In this document: positions 23,369 through 36,100 of the stretch, piece after piece
How the letters are laid out: each line of letters begins with the position of its first letter
Numbering within the stretch: the first letter of the stretch is position 1
DNA from: Wuchereria bancrofti
Taxonomy: Eukaryota > Nematoda > Chromadorea > Rhabditida > Onchocercidae
Assembly (NCBI GenBank): GCA_005281725.1
Contig: SSBO01000003.1
Location: forward strand, 8,027,621-8,091,620
Length of the DNA stretch: 64,000 bases
Direction: 5' to 3'
Made by a program: the position numbers and the translations under genes
The notes under the pieces: model-generated
The model's database searches: none
What the model saw: the letters and a program-made list of their open reading frames with translations, nothing else
Told to the model about the DNA's origin: nothing

Positions 23369-26321
23369 ATGAACACATCATATGAAGAAATTGATTTTTT
23401 GAATAAAATTTCTTTTTATATTCGAACTTATGTTTATGCAACAACTGGTCTACTACTATCAGTAATAAATATACCGTTATTTATGGCAATAATCATAAAC
23501 AAAAACTTCCGATAAGTTTCTCCGAAATAAAATTTTTGTTTGAAAATTAAAATTTAAAGACTAAACTAATTTTTCAGTGGTTATATTTTGCATTTAGACA
23601 CATCAATTTGTGTGATACGAGTTTATGATAATTTTTCTGAAGCATAATAAATTGGTTGTACTTTGAACAAATTTGATAAATAACTAGAAAAAAATAAGCA
23701 GAGTGAAAGAAAGAAAAATTAATAATTCCTATCTTTTATTAGTGATCATAAAATTTCAGAAAAGCACTCAGTGCCATAATTTTCAACGCATTACATTACA
23801 TTATATCATTGTAAAATGATAATTTCAGTAGTTACTATTGTATTCTTTCATTCGTGTTTATTCACGGCGGTATTACCGGTCTTTTAAGTCTTTGTTATGC
23901 GATTCGCATTTTCTCTAAACCGTATTTGCTAAATGTAGCGATTTCGAATAAGAATTGCATATTTCAGGTAAATTGCGATAATTTTTTTGAAAGGCTCTCA
24001 GAATATTTGAAATTTCAAAATGCAACATTTTATTTTAATAATTTGATGGTTTACACTTGAGAAGAAGTTATAATTGCAGCACAGAAATAAAGCTAACGTT
24101 TGTTTGCTTGTTTTTTTTGTCACATGAGTTGTAACAACAGAATTTATGAAATAATATTAAAAAGAAAAAAAGGTTGCTTAACCAATTAGAGATAAAACGA
24201 ATTTAAATTTAGTTATTCATTCACTCATATTATAAATTATAGATTAGCACAGGTCTCATGCAAATGAAACTGTTAAATGCATTTGGTTTATTGGCAAATA
24301 GCATTGATCGATTACTTGTCGTAACTTTTCCGATTTACTATTTTCGGTCTATTCGAAAATTAAACACAATTTTATTGATTGGCTTGTATATTATATCATT
24401 TGCTATCGCATTGTTCAGTATTATTATCACTCAATTAAGTCCAGATAAAATGACTGGAAGCAATTGCGCGTAAGTCTTGATATTAAATTGGGACTTTTTA
24501 GAATATTATAATTTAAATTGTCGTGAAGAATTTAGGCATAAGTGATATCATACACTAATTAGTAGTATTACCTATTAAATACGAATCTAATGAATCATAC
24601 TAAAAATTTTACTTTTATGTATATTTAATTATGATATTTGTTACAATTACCACAATAAATTTTTATTTTGCTATTATTATCATCAAAATAAAAAAGAAAA
24701 CATTTATCCACGATTGACTGTTATTGTAAATTAGAAGTTAATTAAATCAGAACTTAATTTTTAGTCATCAAAAAGTACTTCATCCAACGGCATTATTTTT
24801 GGTGCAATTATTCAGCACATCAAGCGCTTTAATGAGTGTTATTGTAATGATGTGTGTTGTGCACTGTAACAAACGGTTAGCTTGTTAATTTTCAAGATTT
24901 GAAAAAAAAAAATGAACATTTTCAAAATAAAAATAAGAAATAAAAATTACAATTGAAATTTGTGCCTAATTAAAAAATCATTGTAATAATAGATGTTCAG
25001 GTGTCAAGGTAACAACAATATGTACAATCAATTAAATTTCAGGAACAAAAAATTTAGCCTATGAAATTTGTCGATTAAGTGATGAACCCATATAATCCAT
25101 TAAATTTTTTCCATCTTTTCTCATTTTCTTCTCCTCACTTTTGCTCCCATCATTAATTAAAGATCATATTACATACTCTGTGCTCTTTTAATACTTTCTA
25201 ATGATTAAACATTTTGGAAATCTTTTTAATCTAAATTTCCTAATTAAAAAATTGAGCTAAACAACCAAACTGATTGAAAAGAAAAAGAAATCATCTTTAC
25301 ATTAAAGAAAATTAAAAAAAACCAATTGAGCAGAAAAGTATTGGATTGGATTTTTGTCGTACGTAGCATAATATTACTACTGTTTCATCATATGAAAATA
25401 ATTTCCATTTTTTCAGTACTTATTTTTAATTAATCTATTAAAAATAGCATCGATAAATGATATCTGTTGTTTTTATTAGATTTATTTATTTTCACAAAAT
25501 TATACAAATAATTTTAGGCATTTTGATAGATTTATAAATAATGCACAAAGCGTAGGACGAGATTTGCAAAATTTTTTGAAGAAGCAAAAGGAATTCACAT
25601 TGACAGCACTCATTTCCTGCATAATTACACTTTGTAAGAGTTTTTAACTATGCTTTATTCATTTTTTCTAAAAAATTATTTTTTTTTTTAATTTGAACGA
25701 ATTTTACTTCATTTATTGAGTGGTAAAATTGCATCAACTACTATTTTATTACAAACATTAATAGAAGTTTTATTTTCATAATAATTATTTATTGGTAAAT
25801 TTGGATAATAGTGGAAATGAAAGCGTAAAAGCTGATTTATAAGAACATGCAAATAAACTTTATCTAAATTTGGATCTATTGAATTGGTAAATAAGACAAT
25901 AATCTTCGTCTTTCTAGTATTTCAAATAGTAGCAATGCGAATTTGTAAAATATCAGATAAATAAAAAGCATAAAGTTTACCTTGTAATAATAAATTCAAA
26001 CTTAATTAGACTGAGAAACAGACAATTATCTGTTTGCTTTTCAAATAAATGGCAGAAATTACAGTTTTGCATGTTACGCCATCACTGATTCAAACAATAT
26101 GCAGCAAAATGGATTATCAAATTTGCCTTCATGTTGGTCTGTATTGTAATTTATTATCATATTTGAATTCTTTTAATATGCCGCTGCTATTTCTTTATCG
26201 TCAAGGCGATGTCCGTGAAAAGATTTCTAATTTAATATGCTGTCGTTTAACAATTCGTACACCTGTAAATCGTATCACTTCTAACAATAACAAAATAACA
26301 TCTACTAAACAATTCATATAG
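23369..26321 (+). CDS. Srsx-like serpentine chemoreceptor with an altered first splice donor
   Basis: Six exons: 23369-23511, 23829-23967, 24243-24469, 24765-24875, 25518-25633, 26065-26321, giving 330 residues if exon 1 is joined. The TM3 signature is NSIDRLLVVTFPIYYF, preceded by the loop cysteine NKNCIFQ. The TM5 exon contains HPTALFLVQLF, and the TM6 exon starts HFDRF and has KKQKEFTLTALIS. TM7 ends LNSFNMPLLFLYRQGDVREK. Intron phases match the disrupted paralogue at 8613. All junctions are GT-AG except the first: exon 1 must end at 23511 to stay in phase, but the next bases are ataagt rather than gtaagt, and reading through meets TAA at once. The gene may be damaged, use a non-canonical donor, or carry a sequencing error. 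An AATAAA at 26771 could serve the 3' end. Confidence 0.8.
23510..23517 (+). other. Probable mutated splice donor (AT instead of GT)
   Basis: The junction reads cg|ataagt. Changing one base would give the consensus cg|gtaagt. The paralogue has ag|gttaac at the same codon and phase. The downstream exon begins with t, which completes an arginine codon exactly as in the paralogue, so the exon boundary itself is well fixed. Confidence 0.65.
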
Positions 26322-29300
26322 CGTCACTTCTCTGAGTAAAATTTTTGAAAATAAGTTTTAAATTTCATAGATTTCAAATATATTTGTTTAAAGCAGAAAT
26401 GTTTAAGTTAGAAGAGTACTTGTTAAATTACGAACCACTCAAATCACTAATAAATTACGAAGCACTCAATTCTGATCGTTTTTTTTCTTACTGTATTTAT
26501 AAATATCGTAATTTATTGCATCAGAATTTTTTTCTTTTTCTAACTCTTATGAAAAAAATGATTTATTCTGTTATATCTGAACAAAAGCAAAATATTTTTG
26601 AATGTAATACATCGTTTTTCGAATTTTTGCACCATTTTTTATTTTTTGTTTTATTTGTTTTAATGTGCAGCAAATAGTTTTGTGTTTGAATGAATCATGA
26701 AGTGAACTTTACATGTTCCATGCATTTGAAAAACAATACGTCATATATTGCGAATTCTTTTTACAAACCCAATAAATGAATTAGTAATCGTTTGAAAAAT
26801 ATTTAAAAAACTTCAAAAAAAAAAAAAAAAAAAGAAAATTGATATCATATACAGCGTTGAAAAAACAAAATAATTGATCCATTTTTATCTTTTTTTAAAA
26901 AAGCCTTATTGAAATTCAACACTGCTATTTAATAATATGAAAAATGTCGCTAATTTAATAAAATCATAAATATGTGATAATTGAATAACAGAAATGCAAA
27001 GCAGAATTTCAGCTACTTCATGCGACTGCGACATTTCTCAACCAAAATTACATTAACGAGAATGTGAACAATGATCAACAAATGATAAATGTCTCCTAAC
27101 ATCGTTACGTATCATGAAAATGTGTCAGTTATGAGAGAAGAAATTTTTCTTGAAGTTTTCAATAATAATTAATTATAATGAAATAATAAAAAATGCAAGG
27201 CAAAATTTGAAATATTTCACGCAACATTTCTGAATCGAAGTTATTAGTATTAAGACTATAAGCAATAGTCAACAATAGCAAATATTTCATAAAATATCAT
27301 AAGAATATCATCAGAAATGAAAGAAAAAGAATTTTCATAGAAATTTTCAATACCACAGAGTAATGAAAAATAATATTTTTGATTTAAACAATTAATTTTT
27401 GCTCATATATTTCGTACGTTATTTAGTTATATTACTTAGTATTACTAATAATATATAATGATTTCATCATATTTCAAAAATATTTCGAAAATAAAGAGTT
27501 ATCTTGCTTTTCATTAATAGTTAATGAATACTATTTGATAAATAATGATAATGATCGTAAGTTTCCTAATGATTGTTTCTGGTAGTGAAATGTTGCAATA
27601 AACAATGACTGTGATCTAAAATTTTATGTTAGGTAACCTTCAAAAAAACTACAAAAATGTCCCAAATTAAGGTTAAAATTTATCAGACTCATATTTATTA
27701 ATTGGTTTCATTTTAATTGGATTATTGGTAATGTTGAAATTTCTGTTTAAATTGCATTCGTCATACGATTCTGAATAGATTCAGAGAAGATTCTAATAAT
27801 TATGATGTAATCTATCGAACTTTACTCACTTTAGTAGAAATGAAAAATATATCAACATTTAGATTAATGAGAAATTTAAGAAATTTTTATGACACCGAAC
27901 AGCTTTAATCTTGAAATTTGTTATCAGTTGAAAATTTTGCAAACACTTTTTTCTTTGAGTTTTATCTATAAATAATTTTGCTATGATAGTATTAAATTTG
28001 CAAGCATTTTCTATTAATGAGAAATATTCCCATAACTGCACGTTGCATTTATTTATCTTTCGGATTGTTATCAAATATTATTACCATATAAAAGTGACAT
28101 CCGTAAATTTTAATATTTGAATTTTATTCTGATCAATTTTTCATTGCGAAAAGCAAAAAAAAAGAACTTTTTTTCAAATTTATCATTCGCTTTTCTAGAA
28201 TGCTTGTAATCCAGTTTTTTGCTTAGAATAAAATAAAAATTAGTTTAATTAAAATTTAATTGAAGATTGACGAAACTGACAAAGTTCTATGGTCTAATTA
28301 TAAATGCAGTGAATGTTTTCAAACCTTATTTTTCAGTTTTTTTTTTGTTTTTTGTTCTTTTTTGAACCAAATGATAGTGATATGATGCGCTTATCATTGC
28401 CTTATTTCATTCTGTAAAGAAAGACTTAATACGATGAGAGTTTAAGAAAGCACTAATAGCTTTATACAGTGTTCAAAAAGATTTGGAAGATTATAGTTTT
28501 GATAAAAAAATATCACTCACTTTTCAATTTCTTAAAATTTACGTCATTTATTATAATTTTGCAACTGATAATAGAAAAGGAAATAGAAACAAGAAGGAAC
28601 TAGAAACTTGCAAAATTTCTCTGCTTTTGCAAGAACTTCATTTCATTTAAATTAAATTAAAGTTAATAAGTTTATTAGCAAATTTTTTCATTTTTTTCAA
28701 AGTTTTTTGCTCACTTCAAAGGAAAAAAAAGATTGCAATCGCTTAAAATTTTTCAATCATACATCTCAAATATATTTGGCCAAGTCAGCAAGCAAATTTT
28801 AAATTTAAATTTATTATTATACATGTGTTCTCGTTTCAATTTTTATTGCCATTTTCGATAATATTTGACTTGCAAGCATTGATTATAAATTGAAAATATT
28901 TACATCTGAATATTTTAATGATCCAAATCAACACATATTATTTGAGATCAACAGTGACACATTCATCTATCAAAGTGGATGAAATTTGAAATCGTCAAAT
29001 TCGATCATAAATTTGTACGGAATAACAATTATCGTATAAACTTGACAACATTTACTGCTTAAATTTATATACGAATAATTTAAGATTTAAATCTTTTTTT
29101 ACAGAGAGATGTATTTTTAAGGTGGTTACTTTAAAGTAACTTTTAGTATAATTCTCTAAGTTTGGGGATAATTCTGGATTTACTAAAAAATAACATAATA
29201 TGCTTAAGTTAGCTTTTTTCGGATTTTTTTCATCTTCAGTTAATGCTTTTTTTTTTCAATGATTAGATCAAATAGTCAACACAAAATTAGCTTTTTTACT

Positions 29301-29453
29301 TTATTAATTTAGATATAATTATACATACAGTAATCATTACATACAGTAATTACTATCGCCGTATGCTTAAAAGTTGACCTTGTGGTGAAATGTAAAAAAA
29401 AATGTTACAGTACCATTTTTATGACAATGATTGTGTTAAATTACAGGTTTATA
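26322..29453. other. Intergenic, with a diverged tandem duplication
   Basis: No supported gene. A 110-codon frame at 26345-26677 directly after the receptor has the composition of AT-rich 3' untranslated DNA. An old tandem duplication lies at about 26982-27352. A homopolymer A run of about 20 lies near 26815. Confidence 0.55.
26982..27352. repeat. Diverged tandem duplication, about 180-190 bp units
   Basis: The stretch from about 26982 to 27167 and that from about 27178 to 27352 share a common order of phrases: 'aatgcaa.gca.aattt', '.caacatttct', 'aacaat..caa', 'atatcat.a.aat', 'atga.ag.agaa' and 'gaa.ttttcaata'. Identity is moderate, so the duplication is old. No coding potential. Confidence 0.55.
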
Positions 29454-31431
29454 ATGACAAAGATTGACATTTGCATATTTCTATTTGCGTTAATTGCAAC
29501 ATTTGCCTATGTTAGTATTTTTGTTTATCATGCAAATGTTTATTTTTATTTCATTAATTTTGTCAAATACAAAATGCTTTTCCGATTATTTCTCATAATT
29601 GCAACAATAATATCATTAATTAATTTTATGCACTAATTCAAAGGCTTGTGGACCATTACCGAATGGTGTTCTGAAACCTGATAGTGGTCCTGATGTTGTT
29701 GTTGTTACTGATGCACCTCATGTTGTCACTGATGCTACTGATGCAACAGATGAAGTTGAGTCTACGACAGCAGGAGAAGCTGGTGTGAATTTTGGAATTG
29801 AAATGAAATTACAGGAGTGAAATTAAAATCATCCTAATATTGAGGAATAATTCAGAGAGGAAAAAGCGAGATATAGGTGCAAAAGGAAAAGTAGAAAAAT
29901 GTAAAGGTGCTGAAGTAGTAATAACGACGGATGAGGCTGAATCATCAGATGGAGCATTTGAAACTGTCAAGAAATTGGAATCAGAGGTGGTAATTTATTA
30001 AAAAATAAATTAGTGATGATAGCTTGAATTTTGCATAATTGAATGAATGTACAAAAAATTATGCTTAAACTGTTTAGAAATTCAAAACTGATCAATCACT
30101 CACTCTTTTATACAATTAGAATTTTTAAAAGCAATTTGTCAAATGAATAAAAGTTTGGTAGACGGTAAGAATTTCAAATTCTTTTTTAAATTCTTAAATT
30201 CTCTAAAACACTTTCGGAATGATTAAATTAAATGTGCAAATTGCTATGATTTCTCTAACTTTAACTTAAAAATTAAGTGCGCAAATTATTATAATTTTAT
30301 TTTTTTTTTTGCTTGATATATTAAATTCTGGAGTTTGTCATTTTAGATGTAAAAAGATCGTAGTGGCAGTTGTTCTCACTAATTGCAAGGATTAATTTTT
30401 GAATAAAACAAAAAAATTATAAAAATAATCATGATAAAATTTTTTTTAGATCAAATCTATACAAGATAAATTTGGTAAAACAGTTCGTCCCACAAAACTT
30501 AAATTATCAGGGTTTGTTTTCTTAGTCAGTTCCCTTCTTTTCCAATGAATTAAATTCCATGATTCAGGCAACTTTCTTTTTGAGTGAATTTTACTTTAAA
30601 AAAAAAAAAAAAAACTTTAATTTTCAATTTTGTTAGCAATGAAATGACTGAGAATGTGATACTAAGTAGTCTAATTATGATTTAACGATATGCTCATTTC
30701 TTTTTTTTTTTGGTTAATTTGGTAGCAAATCAAATAAGCATTACCTAAATTTTTTTCATTAATTTTTATTAATTATATATGATTACTTACAGGTTTTTTT
30801 AAAGTGTTATGTCACTGGAATAGAATAGTTTGACTAATTTTTGACATAGAATTTCCTCTCTAATTCCTAAAAATGAGGCTGAATCAATTAAAAGGAGCTA
30901 AAAAGTTTAGTAATGAATAAATTTACCAGAAAAAAAAAATGAAAAATTGAATTTCAGAGGTGGTGATAAGTTGAAATTAGCATTTGCAGTGGATGCTAAA
31001 TGTGATGATATTAAACATTCCATGCTTGATACTCTATTTAAATTGAAAACTGTATGTTTGTTTTGTTTTTTATCCCACAATATGGCACATTATTCGAGGA
31101 AAATTTTTTTAAAACAATTATGACTATTTAATTTAAAATAAAATTAATTACATTCGATAAAGTTAACTGAATGATAAAATGCTAAAAAAAGTGGAACAAA
31201 AACTGATAAAATGATATGATTGTGAATATAGCAAAATATTTTCAAATTTTATTTTATTTACAGGTACAATCAGTAAAGACCAAATGCGAATGTCAACCTC
31301 CCATTTATCTTTCCAAGAGTGATTTTAGGAAAATGATGATGAAAGGTTTGAAAAAAGAGATTAGCAAGGCAGTGAAAAAGGGTAAAAAAGAAGTCAGCAA
31401 AAAAAATACAACTGTTATAATTGCAATATAA
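29454..31431 (+). CDS. Secreted cysteine-containing protein, family not recognised
   Basis: Six exons join in phase: 29454-29510, 29644-29782, 29856-29989, 30450-30511, 30958-31051, 31264-31431, giving 217 residues. Exon 1 is a signal peptide (MTKIDICIFLFALIATFA). The mature protein starts near YACGPLPNG, followed by an acidic Thr/Asp/Val-rich linker with TDATDATDE. A basic ERKKRD (residues 66-71) could be a processing site. The folded part has cysteines at about 81, 146, 170 and 172 (KCECQPP). It has alternating hydrophobic stretches around LKLSGGGDKLKLAFAVDAKC. The end is very lysine-rich. The exon 3 donor could also be three bases earlier. It looks like a nematode-specific secreted protein; no enzyme motif is visible and I assign no function. 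Confidence 0.75.
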
Positions 31432-33154
31432 ATTCACAGAAAAAAATATTGCTGGAAAGCATTTGTTTTTTTTTTTTTTGTCTTTGATAATTTGGACAAA
31501 TGAAATTTTATATTTCAGTTGATAAATTGATAACTCAACAGTAAAATATCACAGTAATTATCAATCATTATCCTGTAATTTTCATTAATTTTTCTCAAAA
31601 AAAAAAATTTTTTTTTCAACAGTTTTCATTTGTTTCATACTTATCAGATATAAATATAACAATAATGATTTCAAAATAAATTTGTAAAAAAAAATTTTTG
31701 CATAAATATTTGAATTCTGGCATATCAATAAATCATTAAAGAAGCTTTAAAACTAAGTAATACTTTTAGTAATGTATAAGTATTTGCTAAGTGTTATCTA
31801 TTCTTAACTCTTTAACATCTAATCTGATAATTATTTTGCATACTGTATAACTAAAAGCACACCTATGCATCAGCGATAATCAAATTCATCCAAAAATGCC
31901 ACTCACTTATCAAACTTGAAAAATTATAACGATCAGTTAATGATATCGAACAAAAATTATTTATCATTTTTGGAGTAAAGCATAATTTGTTACATCGTTT
32001 GGTTTGCCATTTTGCGACGCTTATGATATGAAGGACAATATCTAATGATAATTGTCACATAGATGATAATCTAATAATATACTACTAATATTTCTTCATC
32101 CTATAATAATAATAATAGTGATAATAATAAATAACGATAGTAATAATAATAGCGACAATGATGATACAATGATAATAATAGTAATAATAATAACAATAAT
32201 AATAGCGACAATGATGATATTTGTTGCACTTCTACATTTAAAAAAGTGAAAATTTGAAAATTTTAAACGAGCTTTTCAATTGTACTTTAGCAAAATGAAA
32301 TCATAATAGTTCAAACAAAGTTTGCTGCTAACCAATTATTTCCGCTTGTATAATCTATCATTCATCATTCTATACGCATCAATCAAATTGTCACATCAAT
32401 TAAACTTTGTAATTAATTACACAATACATATGACATTAAATAATACTAAATGACTAAGAGAAGGTGCAAAAAATTTTAATTTTTCAACTGATTGTTACAA
32501 ATAAATTGCAGTAAATACATTTATAACTTTGCATAGAGCTAAAAGATTGCAAAAATCAATGACATAATTGCAAAATTTTCAAATAAAAGTTAATTTGCAG
32601 CTTTTTTTTTTGCCAGGACAAAACACATTCAAATAAAAAAAGAGCACTGAGTAAGTTAAGATATAAAAAGAAATTTTCTTCATAAATGAATTAAATTCGA
32701 AATTAAAATAATCTTTTATTCAATTATCGTTTCTTTTTTCCTTGTTTGATTGGATGTTCTTCTAAAAGGAACTTGTTATGAGCAGTCAGAAAATGAAAAA
32801 GAAACTTTAAAAAACATTGAAACAAATTAACAAATAATGAAAATTTTGATATGTAAATAAACAAATAAAAATAAAAAAAAAATATTTTCTTGGATTCGAA
32901 AATATTTATTCAATTCAAATTGCAATATTTCCAACATATTCAAATATAATTGAAAAAAAAAAAAGAAAAAATTTATTGAAATTATAAAATTCATAAAATT
33001 CATAGCATATAATAAATAGCTAAATTTAATAACAAAATTTAATTTTCACAGTTTATATTACTAATTCCTGTATAAAGTATAAATGTTTAGATAAATTATA
33101 AATAATTAAAATGATGAAGTAATTGGCAAGAAAATATAACACCTATAATAATAA
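31432..33154. other. Intergenic between convergent genes
   Basis: Separates the secreted-protein gene from the 3' end of the minus-strand receptor. It contains an imperfect aat/gat trinucleotide tract at about 32104-32220. Nothing else supportable. Confidence 0.55.
32104..32220. repeat. Imperfect trinucleotide tract with a duplicated phrase
   Basis: Runs of aataat and gataat. The phrase 'aataatagcgacaatgatga' occurs twice, near 32145 and 32200, so part of the tract has been duplicated. Confidence 0.8.
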
Positions 33155-36100
33155 TTAAAAATAATACTCTTGCTCTTTTTGTTTTTCTTCAATTTGTTGT
33201 TTTCCATAATCTTTAAAATTAATTAGTGTATCCATTTCTCTGGTAATATTTGTTGATAATTTTATCATTATATCAACTGTTGTTGTTGTTGTTTTAGATT
33301 GTTGCATTCTTTTTTGAGATTCAACAGTTGATAGACGTCTGGAACAGAAATATATAAGAGGAAGGAGAAAATTAATATGAAAAACAATATTATTTAATTA
33401 ATTTTATTATCATTTTATTCATTCAAAAAAAAAAAATTCTGCAAAAGATAAATTATAAATTAATTGTAATTTTCAATATAAGTTTTAGTATTACTCCAAA
33501 AATAGTATCATGGAATGAAAAATTACTAGCATATTTGCAGATTTTTTTTTTTGTTTTGAATGAATAAAATGACAATAAAATTAATTAAATAATATTGTTT
33601 GCAAAATATGACACTAACAATAATTGTTTTCATCATTCTGATTATAAGTTCAATAAAAGTTTTATTCTAATTAAAGTTAATGAATTATGCAAATACAATT
33701 ATGATAGTTTATTTAATTAGAAATGAATTAACCTTATTTGTTGTGTACGTTCCATTGTATGAAACGGAAATTGATATCGTTCAAATAGTAAACTACGATT
33801 ACATGCCAAAAAATACTGCCATAATTCAATGTATAAAGTAAATAAATGCTTTCTTATTTCTTTATTACATGTAAAATAAATTACCTGAAAAAATATTAAA
33901 ATTATTTTAAAAAATAGATTTTGAAATTACAGAAATTAATTAACGATTAATTAAGTAATTATTCAATTATTTATTCAAATTATTTATTTAATCTTTCTTT
34001 TCGCTTCATTGTAAATTAATTTTGAATATACATAGCCTTAAAAAAATGGAGCAAAAAACTTTTTCACTTATTTACTTATTGATTAATTAATTAAATAATT
34101 TATTTATCTGTAGATATAAAAAAATTACCGGATTTGAAATGTGTGTAATGGAATAAAAAACGGAATGCAATACGGCAACCCATTCATAGCTATATGGAAA
34201 AATATAATATGATAAATAATATATAAGCATATAGTTAGAAAATATTGCTACCACAGCAACGATCTGAAAATTAAATTTGAAATTATACAGATAAAAAATT
34301 TCGTATATTGTTAATTGATGCCAAATTACAGTAAATAATTTAACAATTGATTAACAGCAAACATTTCATTAACCCACTCATCTACTAAAAGGTAAAATTT
34401 TAAGCTTATTAAATTAGTAAATTTTAAAGTTAAAACTTTTTAAGTATTAGAAATATTTGCAATAAAATAAATAAACATTCTTTACTCATTTCATAAACTT
34501 TCAAGAGAATAGAAAAATTTCTCAATTTTCTAATGCATTATCATTGGAAAAGTGATTTCTTTTTTTTTTTAAAAAGTATGAAAGTCATTCTTTTTTTTTT
34601 TAAATGACATTATTTTTTGAATTTAAAATTATACTTTTCATATTTTTACTATTTCAAATTTCCAAGCCATCATTGTCTTCGAATTGTTCATTCTTGTTTT
34701 CGTTAGTATTTCTCATCACTTATTTTAAGTGAAGAGAGTGTATTATTTAAAGGTCACTCACGTGATCGTATTTTTTTTTGTGACATTTGTGTAGTTGAGT
34801 ATTAGTGAATTTTAAAGTAAATTTTGAAATTTTATTTTTAAAGAAAAAAATTGCATTTTTTTTTATTTTAAAATTTTATTTTTTTTAGTGAATTTTAAAA
34901 TTTTTCCATGATTGTTGAAATATGCACTCTTATTTACAATACACATATATTTCAATGAGAGCTACAGAAAAATAAATGTCACAAGACCTGTAGGATAATC
35001 CTTTGTTGTTGTCGGCTTGCTTTTTGCATAGATTTTCTTGTTAATTCGATATGAGAGTGTTGTGCTCCCAATTTCATTGACATTTCTAGTAGTAAAACAC
35101 TAGCACTACAAAAAAAAGAAAAAGGAAAAGTTAAAGTAATAAGCAAGAAAAAAAAGGTGTCATTAAAGTTAAGGTAGTAAACAAATTGTTTTAAGTAAGT
35201 TTAAATTATTGTTTAGATATTAGCATTGTCATTATAATACTATGCCATATCGAAAAATTGATAAAAAGTAATTTGTACAAAATCAATTAGCTAATTAATA
35301 AATCGAATTTTTAATTAGTAAATGATTGATTAGAGAAAAGATAAAAGTAGTACAATACAATTTCAATTCATCAACTGTTTATTTATTACCAACTTGGCAT
35401 ATTCATTTCATGAATAGCAAAGTGAAAAAAAAAAGTTAAAGCATAAATTGATTTAAAGTAGCAGATTAATTAATTAATGATGTAATCAAATTTCAAAGTA
35501 AAAATTTATTTTCGAATTTAGTTTTTCTAAAATTCATCCCTTTTTTCCCTTACTTATTTCTACAGCTTCGTATTTTAAATTTTTGGTGAAATTTTTTTCA
35601 AAATTCATTTTTGAAATGATGGCTCTTATATGAATGAATTTTTTTTCTTTTCAAATACTTATTCGGTGAAGTAAACGTTGAAAATTAAAACACGAAAAGA
35701 ATGAAAAAAAAAACAAAAATTTTTCTTCTACATTTTCTAATTACAAAAATTAGAAAAGTAAAATTATCATGATAAATTTTTTTTTTGCTTAAATATTTAT
35801 TCAATATTTAAAACTATGAAAAATGTGAAATATAATTTGAAATTAGTAAATTAAAAAATAAAATAAAAAAAGAGAAGAAATTGTGTAAAAAAAGATTATA
35901 GATTAGTTGTAATAGCTAATGAGCCTTATTTTTCTTTCCAATTTTTTTTCATCCTGTCATTATTAGATGACTTTTTTAATGGATGCTAATTAAATTTATG
36001 TTTTATTCTTCAAAAAGTTTTTTTTGTATTTAAAAATTTAAATGAGATTGATTTAATATTAGGGAGCAATTCATAAAATGATTTAATTTCTCATCATTTT

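Noticed and set aside
26345..26677. 110-codon frame just after the Srsx-like receptor
   Set aside because: Phe/Leu/Lys-rich composition of AT-rich DNA, no splice context, no motif; probably 3' untranslated sequence.
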